This document shows positions 57,740-64,000 of a stretch of 64,000 bases of DNA, in pieces. This stretch comes from Rhodovastum sp963709085. Lineage in GTDB: Bacteria; Pseudomonadota; Alphaproteobacteria; Acetobacterales; Acetobacteraceae. Where the stretch lies: assembly GCA_963709085.1 (NCBI GenBank), contig CAVPVB010000007.1, positions 2,294,001 through 2,358,000 of the forward strand. The letters are read 5' to 3'. The translations under genes and the position numbers were made by a program. Within the stretch, counting starts at the first letter, position 1; each line of letters starts with the position of its first letter. The notes below the pieces were generated by a model. The model saw only the letters and a list, made by a program, of their open reading frames with translations, had not been told where the DNA came from and did no database searches.

Positions 57740-58600
57740 ATGACCGACATGCCCGAATTGCCAGGCCTCATCCGCTTCCCGATCGAGCGGCGTTTCATGA
57801 TGACCGGCCTGATGACCGGGCTGACGCTCGCGACCACCCGGGTCGAGGCGCAGGTAATCCACACGGACACCGCCGGGATCGACGCCGGCGAGGTGCGGGT
57901 GAAGGTGTCCGACGGGGAGGTGCCCACCTATTACGCCCGCCCGCAGGGAACCGGCCCGTTCCCGATCGTGCTGGTGAACGAAGAGATTTTCGGCGTGCAC
58001 GACTACATCAAGGATGTCTGCCGCCGGCTGGCCAAGGCGGGGTATTTCGCGGTGGCGCCGGAGATCTATGCGCGGCTCGCCGATTTCTCGAAGATCACCG
58101 ATTTTTCAACCATCTTCCGCGACGTGGTGGGCAAGGCGCCGGACGCGACCATGCTGTCGGACCTGGACGCGGCGGTGGCGTGGGCGGCGGCGAACCAGGG
58201 CGATGCCGCACGGATCGGCGTGGTCGGGTTCTGCCGCGGCGGGCGCAACACCTGGCTGTATGCGGCCCACAACCCCGGCGTGAAGGCGGCGGTGGCCTGG
58301 TACGGGCCGGTCGCAGGCCCGACCAGCGACATCCAGCCCAGGACACCCGCCGACGTTGCCGCAAACCTGCATGCCCCGTTGCTAGGGCTGTATGGCGGCA
58401 AGGATGGCGGCATCAAGGTGGAGGACGTGCAGGCCGCCGCGGCGAAGGCACGGGCGGCGGGCCGTACCGTCGAGATCGTCGTGTACCCGGACGCCCCGCA
58501 CGGCTTCCACGCCGATTACCGGCCGAGCTATCGGGCCAATGATGCGGCCGATGGATGGGCGCGGATGCTGGCGTGGTTCAGGAAGTACGGGGTGGCTTAA
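57740..58600 (+). CDS. Dienelactone hydrolase family protein (Tat-exported)
   Basis: This alpha/beta hydrolase of 286 residues belongs to the dienelactone hydrolase family. An N-terminal twin-arginine signal (IERRFMMTGLMTGLTLATTRVEA) indicates export through Tat. NEEIFGVHDYIKDVCRRLAKAGYFAVAPEIY follows. The nucleophile Cys is in VVGFCRGGRNTW. The catalytic Asp/His pair fits GLYGGKDGG and PDAPHGFHADY. The start at 57740 has a strong GGGGGAG site, and the upstream open frame overlaps repeat copy C and is not used. Confidence 0.9.
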   Translation: MTDMPELPGLIRFPIERRFMMTGLMTGLTLATTRVEAQVIHTDTAGIDAGEVRVKVSDGEVPTYYARPQGTGPFPIVLVNEEIFGVHDYIKDVCRRLAKAGYFAVAPEIYARLADFSKITDFSTIFRDVVGKAPDATMLSDLDAAVAWAAANQGDAARIGVVGFCRGGRNTWLYAAHNPGVKAAVAWYGPVAGPTSDIQPRTPADVAANLHAPLLGLYGGKDGGIKVEDVQAAAAKARAAGRTVEIVVYPDAPHGFHADYRPSYRANDAADGWARMLAWFRKYGVA

Positions 58601-58636
58601 GGGATAAGGACGCCCCAACGCCGCCCTCACCCGGGC

Positions 58637-58996
58637 CTATTCGGCGACGGCGCGTGTGGTGCCCTTCTTGCGATCCCAATAGATCGCGATCCGGTTGATC
58701 TGGCACAGGTTGATCTTGGCCCAGGCCGACAAATCGCCATCGTCGTAGACGACCTTCAGGTCATAGAGGCAGCCGCGCTCGCCCTTCTCGAAGCCGATAT
58801 CCACGTGATCACCGGTTTCCAGCGTGTCTTCGCCCAGCACGTCCTCTTCCCAGGAATTGGCGTCCGCGGCACTGACATAGACGTGGGAGACCGTGTAGCC
58901 GGTGCGGTTGACCAGGGTGAAATCCTGCTTGGCGGCCTGGGCAAGACCGCCCAGCCCGATCGTCGTGGCAATGACGGCAGCGGCGAAAAGGCGCAT
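58637..58996 (-). CDS. Small periplasmic hypothetical protein
   Basis: This secreted protein of 119 residues has a Sec signal peptide (RLFAAAVIATTIGLGGLAQAA). The mature part is predicted all-beta, with the pattern FTLVNRTGYTVSHVYVS, an acidic SWEEDVLGED turn and CLYDLKVVYDDGD. Similar small proteins are common in alphaproteobacteria and have no known function. It converges with the dienelactone hydrolase gene. Confidence 0.75.
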   Translation of the reverse strand: MRLFAAAVIATTIGLGGLAQAAKQDFTLVNRTGYTVSHVYVSAADANSWEEDVLGEDTLETGDHVDIGFEKGERGCLYDLKVVYDDGDLSAWAKINLCQINRIAIYWDRKKGTTRAVAE

Positions 58997-59056
58997 GGTT
59001 GTTTTCCTCGGGTTGAGATTGAAATCGTTACGGGAACTTGCGGCGCTCCGCGCCCG

Positions 59057-61266
59057 TCACGCGGTCGGCAGCTTCACCGCCAGACGCATCGCCCCCCAAT
59101 GCCGGCCCTGGACGATGATCGGGGCGTCGTATTCCTTCAGCATGATGATCCGCCCGCCGCCCATGTCGCGCGGATAGGCCTGGATCAGGATCGGCCGCGT
59201 GTTGCGCGCGGCGAGCAGGCCGGCCCGGTCGTCGAAGATGCGGCGGTTGCGGCTGTGCGCGATGTTCCACAGCCGGTCGCCCGGACGCTGCGGATGGCTG
59301 TAGTCGCGGTTATGGGTGGCGATGTAGCCGTGCCGGTCGCACGGCGCGCAGAACACGATGGAGTCGTCCGCCTGCTTCACCGGTTCGATGACCGGCGGCA
59401 CCAGCGCGTCGCACAGCTCGGTGGCGCCGCACACATGCTGCGGCGGGTCGCTGCCCCGCACCGGGCGGTATTCGGTGTCGAACAGACTGTTTCAGGCCGA
59501 ACCGCCCGGCCGCGATCGCCCGCTCGAACGCCGCCGCCATTGCCGCCGCCGCTTCCTGGCAGCGCGCGACATTCGCCGGGTCCGGTGCGCGCGCCTGTGC
59601 CAGAGACGCGGCGATCGCCGCCTCCACCGGCGAGGACGCATCCAGGAACTGCACATGCAGCCCGGCCGCCGACAGGCCGGCCACGCGCGCGCGCAAAATC
59701 CCGATCCGGTCAAGGGTCAGTTCGCCCGCCGCCCCGACCGCCAGCCCCGTCTCCGCACCCGACAGCAGCGCGCCGCCGGTGCCCAGGTCGCCGGTGAACC
59801 CCTCGATGGTCCGCCCGTCCACGCGCAGGGTAAAGCGCACGCACACCGGCTCGCGGACCGCGCGGCGGCGACTGCCCACGGGCGAGCTGCGCAGCAGGGT
59901 GCTCAGCCGCCGCGGCAGGTCACCAAGGCCGCTCTGCAGCCTGCGTGGACATCTCGCCGAAGCCCTGCGCGGCGATTTCGGTGGCCTCCGCCCGCCCCAG
60001 AAGGTGGCGGACCTGATCGGCGACCCCGCGCGTGTGCAAGCCGGCAACCGCGACATGGCGCGTGATTTCGGCCGTGGCCGCGCGCTGCTGGCCGGTGGCA
60101 GTACACACCTCGTGGGCGATGTCCTCGACGCCCCGCGCGTGCCGGCCGATGCTGCCGACCTGGGTCGCCGCCCCGGCCACGCCGCGCACGATCGCCTCGG
60201 CGCGCGCGCTCACCCCGCCGGTGGCCTCCTCCGTCTGGTTGGCGAGATTCTTCACTTCGCCGGCCACCACCGCGAAACCGCGCCCGGCTTCGCCGGCGCG
60301 GGTGGCCTCGATGGTCGCGTTCAGCGCCAGCAGCCGCGTCTGCCGGGCGATGCCGCGCACCAGCCGCACCACGTCCTCGATCTCCTGCGCCGAGCGGGCC
60401 AGCGCCTGCATCGCCTCGCCGGCAGCACCGGCTTCCTGCGCCGAGCGGGCGGTGACCTCGGCCGCCCGCGCGGCCTGCCCGGCGATCTCGCCGGTGGAGG
60501 TTTCCAGCACCTGCGCCGCCGCGACCACCGCCTGTACCGACTGGACGGTCGCGTCCACCGCCCCGCTCACCGCCTCGGCGACGCCGCGCACATCGCTGGC
60601 CACCTCGGCCAACTGCTTCGCCCCTTCGGCGAGGCGATCGGCCTGCAGCGCGATCTCGCCAACCGCCAGCGTCACGTCGCCCTCGATCAGCTCGGCCAGC
60701 GCCAGCACTTCGGCGCGCATGTGGTCGGCGCCGTCGCGGCGATGCCAGGCGCGCAACGACAATTCCATGTCGAGGAACACCGCGCGCAGCAATGCCGACA
60801 GATCCGCCACCAGCGCCGGGCGGGCGCGATGGCGCCGGGCCAGCACCGTCACCAGGTGCTCCAGGGTCAGGCAGGTGCCGCCGATATACCAGCGCAACTC
60901 CAGGCCGTGGCGGGCGTGCGCCTCGCCGACCCGGCGGGTGCGCCCGGCCTGGGCATCGTCGAACGATGCCGATAGCAGCGTCAGCCAGTGCCGTTCCTGC
61001 AATTGCCGCAGCCGCGCGATATTCGCCGCATCGCCGAGCAGCGCCGCCAGCTCGGGCTCGCGCTGCCACTGCGCATAAACGTCCTGCAGCGCCGACGGCA
61101 GCGCGCGCCCGATCTCGTCGCGCATGCCGCGCAGCCGCGCGCCCGCCGCCGGGTCGGGCAGCAGCAACCGGAGCCAACCGTCCTGGTCCGGAGTGCCCGA
61201 ATCAGGAGCGGGGGCATCATCGGCACGGGTGGCAGGTGGGTCGAACGGCACAGTGGGACCTCGCAT
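59057..61266 (-). pseudogene. Globin-coupled chemoreceptor with PilZ and C-terminal sensor domain, frameshifted
   Basis: Three frames together give a receptor of about 735 residues. The N-terminal part (about 30-190) resembles a protoglobin, with VGEAHARHGLELRWYIGG as the likely proximal-histidine region. A coiled region then leads to the chemotaxis signalling core, RLLALNATIEATRAGEAGRGFAVVAGEVKNLANQT. After a frame switch near 59930 comes a PilZ-like domain (RRAVREPV, then DLGTGG in place of the D-x-S-x-x-G motif). After a second switch near 59486 comes a C-terminal domain (FCAPCDRHGYIATHN, RNRRIFDDRAGLLAARNTRPILIQAYPRDMGGG, GRHWGAMRL) known from Rhodospirillales receptors. No transmembrane helix is seen, so it would be cytoplasmic. 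Confidence 0.8.
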
Positions 61267-61351
61267 GCGACCACAGGGGGACGCTGCGCAGTCTGTGCGC
61301 CACTCATTTCGAGATGATGAAATCTTCGAAGTCCGGCGATATTGCCGCCGC

Positions 61352-62539
61352 TCAGGCGTTGCGCGCCGCCCCCGCCTCGGTCAGCCGCTCCACCACGGCG
61401 CGACGGAACGGCGCCAGCCGGCTGCCCACCCGCAGCGCCGCCGCCCGCAGCACCCGCGCCGGGAACCGGTCATCGGTGTAGAACAGGGCGGTCGCGTTGG
61501 TGGCCAGATACAGCGGCCGGCTGGCCCGCATATGGTCGGCCTGGTAGCGCGCCAACGCCCGGCGATCGCCCACATCGCGCCCGCGCCCGACCGCCTCGCG
61601 AATCTCGCGCGCCAGCAAATCGGCCCCGCGCAGGCCGAGATTGAAGCCGTGCGCCGTCACCGGGTGCATGCCGACCGCGGCATCGCCCACCAGGGCGAAC
61701 CGGGTCGCCACGAAACGCTGGGCGAACACGCCGACCAGCGGATAGACATGCCGGGTCGAGACCAGCCGCATCGCCCCCAGCCGGTTGCGGTAGCGGCGGG
61801 TGATCTCGGTGTCGAACTCCGCCCCCTCCAGCGCCATCACCTGATCCATTTCGCGCGCCGGCAGGGTCAGCACGGCCCCGGAGACATCGCCATTCAGCGG
61901 CAAAATCGCAAAGGTCTGGCCGTAGCCGAACCACTCGGTGGCGATGCCGTGGTGCGCGCGCTCATGCGCTACCCGGCAGACCAGCATGCTCTTGCCGAAA
62001 TCCTGCATGGTCGCCGGAATGCCCATGCGCCGGCGCGTCTCGGAGAACCGCGTGTCGGCCGCCACCACCAGCGGTGCCGACAGCTTTCTCCCATCCGCCA
62101 GATCTACCGTCGCCCCCGACGCCGATGTCTGCACCGCGGCCACCGTGGCGTCGGCGAGCAACGTCACCTCGGGCAGGTCCCGCACCACCTGGTACAGGCT
62201 GCGGCGGATCAGATGGTTGGGGATCAGCACGCCCAGCGGACCGTCGCCCTTGCCCTCGGCATCGAAGCGCAGCGCGAATGACGACACCCCGTTCAGCACC
62301 TGCGCCTCGCGCAGCGGGGCGATCTCGGATTCGGGAATGCGCTCCCACGCCCCCAGGCGCCGCAGCAGGGTCATGGACAGATGGGTCAGGGCGATTTCGC
62401 GCCCGTCGAACGCCGGCTCGGCCAGCGCCGCCGCCGGCTGCTTTTCCACCAGCGCCAGCCGCAGGCCGGAACCGGCGAGCGACGCCGCGAACGCCAGACC
62501 CGCGGGTCCTGCCCCCACCACCACGATATCGAACTGCAT
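61352..62539 (-). CDS. UbiH/UbiF/UbiM-type FAD-dependent hydroxylase
   Basis: This flavoprotein monooxygenase of 395 residues is of the ubiquinone-biosynthesis hydroxylase group. The FAD dinucleotide-binding motif is VVVGAGPAGLAFAASLAGSG. GREIALTHLSMTLLRRLGAW and the second FAD motif ALVGDAAVGMHPVTAHGFNLGLRGADLLA are clear. It probably hydroxylates a ubiquinone precursor ring. Which position cannot be told from sequence, although UbiM-like proteins have this layout. ATG 62539 has a GGAGGA site 7 bases upstream and is preferred to the ATG at 62557. Confidence 0.88.
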   Translation of the reverse strand: MQFDIVVVGAGPAGLAFAASLAGSGLRLALVEKQPAAALAEPAFDGREIALTHLSMTLLRRLGAWERIPESEIAPLREAQVLNGVSSFALRFDAEGKGDGPLGVLIPNHLIRRSLYQVVRDLPEVTLLADATVAAVQTSASGATVDLADGRKLSAPLVVAADTRFSETRRRMGIPATMQDFGKSMLVCRVAHERAHHGIATEWFGYGQTFAILPLNGDVSGAVLTLPAREMDQVMALEGAEFDTEITRRYRNRLGAMRLVSTRHVYPLVGVFAQRFVATRFALVGDAAVGMHPVTAHGFNLGLRGADLLAREIREAVGRGRDVGDRRALARYQADHMRASRPLYLATNATALFYTDDRFPARVLRAAALRVGSRLAPFRRAVVERLTEAGAARNA

Positions 62540-62587
62540 GGTCAAATCCTCCGGCATCGCGACGGTCTAGCGCTGCGAAGGGAGGAA

Positions 62588-62682
62588 GGCCAGGGCTCTG
62601 CCCTGGACCCGCCAAGGGGCAGCGGCCCCTTGGAACCCATTCGTTTTAAGGGTTGGGGTTCAGGGCAGAGCCCTGGCCTTCC
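62588..62682. repeat. Palindromic intergenic element, copy D (double)
   Basis: The first half (62590-62633) is an inverted copy of element A: CCAGGGC/GCCCTGG, ACCCG, then CCAAGGGGC/GCCCCTTGG. A second hairpin CAGGGC/GCCCTG follows at 62661-62675 with the GGCCTT flank. It fills most of the gap between the antiporter stop and the hydroxylase start. Confidence 0.8.
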
Positions 62683-64000
62683 CTACTCCGCGGCCGTCAA
62701 CTCCTGTGCCCGCCCCGCATCGCGCAGCCGCCGGCGGCCGAGCGGGCGGATATCGGCATGCGGCGCGGCCGCCTTGATGGCCGCCTGAACCGCCGCCCGC
62801 TCCTCATGGATCGAGGCGATCACCGGCCCCATCGGAACGCCGATATCCACCAGCACCGCTTCGGAAAGCTGCAGGCTGGCCTCCACCGTCTCGGGCACCG
62901 CGTCGGAGGCGCCGACGTGGTAGAGATGCGCGGCATGGGCGGCGTCGCGGGCGCGGGCGATGATCAGCAGATCGGGCCGTTCGGCGCGCGCGGTGGCGAC
63001 CACCTGGTCCACGGCGCGCCGCGCGGTCATGGTCACCACCACCGCCCGCGCGCTGGCCACGCCCACCTGGCGCAGCAGCGCCGGCATGGTGATGTCGCCC
63101 CAGTAGACCGGCTGCCCGTCGCGCCGCGCCCGGGCCACCCGGTCCGGGTCGCTGTCGATCGCCACATAGGGGATGGCGTGCGTCGTCAGCATGGACGCCA
63201 CGGTCTGCCCCACCCGGCCGAACCCGGCCACGATCACTCTTGCCTCGCTGGCGGTGTCCTCTGGCGGCCGCAGCGCCGGGTCAATTTCCGGTTGGCGCTC
63301 GAGGCGGGGCGCGTGCCGGCGGCCAAACGAGGACAGCAGCGGGATCGCCGCCATGCTCAGCGCCACCGCGATCAGCGCGGTGTCGGCCACCGCGTGCGGC
63401 AGCAGCCCTTCCTGCGCGGCCACGGAGAGCACCACGAAGCCGAACTCGCCGCCCGGGCCCAGCAGCAGCCCGGCCTGCACCGCCTTCGGCCAGGGCAGCC
63501 CGAACAGCCGCGCCGACGGGGCGATCAGCACCAGCTTGACCAGCACCAGCAGCACCGCGCCGCCGAGCGTGATCAGCGGCGCGGCGGCCACCCGCAACGG
63601 GTCGAAACCGAGGCCGACGGCGATCAGGAACACGCCCAGCAGCAGGCCCTTGAACGGCTCGATGGTCACCTCGACCTGGCGGCGGTATTCGGTGCCCGCC
63701 AGCAGCAGGCCACCGATCAGCGCCCCCAGCGCCATGGAAAGCCCGGCGGAAGCGGTGGCCACCGCGGAGGCCAGCACCACCAGCAGGCAGGCCGCCATGA
63801 ACAGCTCGGGGCTGCCGGTGCGGGCGACGCTGCGGAACAGCGGACGCAGCCCAAGTCGCCCGAGGGCGACGATGGCGCCCACCGCCAGCACCGCCTTCAG
63901 CGCCGCCAGCCACAGCACCATGCCAGTGCCGCCGCGCTGCAGGCCGATCGCCAGCAGCACCGGCACGATGGCGAGGTCCTGGAACAGCAGCACGGCGAAG
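62683..64000 (-). CDS. KefB-type cation:proton antiporter with RCK domain, 5' end outside window
   Basis: This is the C-terminal 438 residues of a monovalent cation:proton antiporter-2 (KefB/KefC/RosB type). The membrane part includes FAVLLFQDLAIVPVLL, GALIGGLLLAGTEYRRQVEVTIEPFKGLLLGVFLIAVGLGFD and LGPGGEFGFVVLS. A cytoplasmic RCK-N domain with VIVAGFGRVGQTVASML and VAIDSDPDRV binds nucleotide and gates transport. It probably drives potassium efflux or pH homeostasis. The frame runs off the window, so the start is not visible. Its stop is next to repeat copy D. Confidence 0.92.
   Translation of the reverse strand, partial: FAVLLFQDLAIVPVLLAIGLQRGGTGMVLWLAALKAVLAVGAIVALGRLGLRPLFRSVARTGSPELFMAACLLVVLASAVATASAGLSMALGALIGGLLLAGTEYRRQVEVTIEPFKGLLLGVFLIAVGLGFDPLRVAAAPLITLGGAVLLVLVKLVLIAPSARLFGLPWPKAVQAGLLLGPGGEFGFVVLSVAAQEGLLPHAVADTALIAVALSMAAIPLLSSFGRRHAPRLERQPEIDPALRPPEDTASEARVIVAGFGRVGQTVASMLTTHAIPYVAIDSDPDRVARARRDGQPVYWGDITMPALLRQVGVASARAVVVTMTARRAVDQVVATARAERPDLLIIARARDAAHAAHLYHVGASDAVPETVEASLQLSEAVLVDIGVPMGPVIASIHEERAAVQAAIKAAAPHADIRPLGRRRLRDAGRAQELTAAE

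Overview
The window is GC-rich chromosomal DNA with dense coding on both strands. It looks like an alphaproteobacterium, most likely a member of the Acetobacteraceae/Rhodospirillales. Three things support this. A GAAC-N7-GAAC SOS box, the alphaproteobacterial LexA type, lies in front of uvrA. The blocks mltB-rlpA-dac-tmk, nagZ-M50 peptidase-scpA-scpB-tatB-tatC-serS and DUF815/yajC/squalene-synthase-like are arrangements known from that class. A chemoreceptor carries the C-terminal sensor extension seen in Rhodospirillales. The genus cannot be fixed from sequence reading alone. There is no phage, insertion sequence or CRISPR array.

Layout. 0-19 kb: a KamA-family radical SAM protein, a pRiA4b ORF-3-like protein, ssb, tRNA-His, an aminotransferase, a sigma-54-type glnB-glnA unit, a cell-wall block (mltB, rlpA, a frameshifted dac, then tmk), an MmgE/PrpD protein, an LpxR-like lipid A deacylase, a cytochrome P450, a TTC38-like protein, SOS-controlled uvrA and a 3-hydroxyisobutyrate-dehydrogenase-type oxidoreductase. 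19.4-39.1 kb: one leftward run of 21 coenzyme B12 genes headed by a cobalamin riboswitch. Almost every stop overlaps or abuts the next start. 39-45 kb: two small ORFs, a urate-oxidase-N-domain membrane protein, a squalene/phytoene synthase-like protein, sodB, yajC and a shattered DUF815 ATPase. 44-50.7 kb: a rightward unit of nagZ, M50 peptidase, scpA, scpB, tatB, tatC, serS and pncA. 51-64 kb: cspA, csaA, gpt, an outer-membrane transporter-like protein, a TPR protein, selO, a C26 amidotransferase, a dienelactone hydrolase, a small periplasmic protein, a broken globin-coupled chemoreceptor, a ubiquinone-type hydroxylase and the 3' part of a KefB-type antiporter.

The B12 run encodes the early-cobalt (anaerobic-type) route. 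CbiX is the chelatase, CbiD and CbiG are present, and no CobG, CobF, CobN or CobNST is seen in the run. It also supplies cobalt import (CbiMNQO), corrin adenosylation, side-chain amidation, aminopropanol-arm synthesis and nucleotide-loop assembly. Two steps are merged by gene fusion: CbiG-CobM and CobJ-CobH, the latter broken by one apparent extra base. A precorrin-2 dehydrogenase and a dimethylbenzimidazole synthase are not in the window and must come from elsewhere.

Four loci (dac, cobJ-cobH, the DUF815 gene and the chemoreceptor) carry apparent single-base indels, nine in total. Several lie in short G/C runs, so sequencing error and genuine decay must be separated. A family of intergenic palindromic elements occurs at four places (43.8, 47.4, 57.6 and 62.6 kb).
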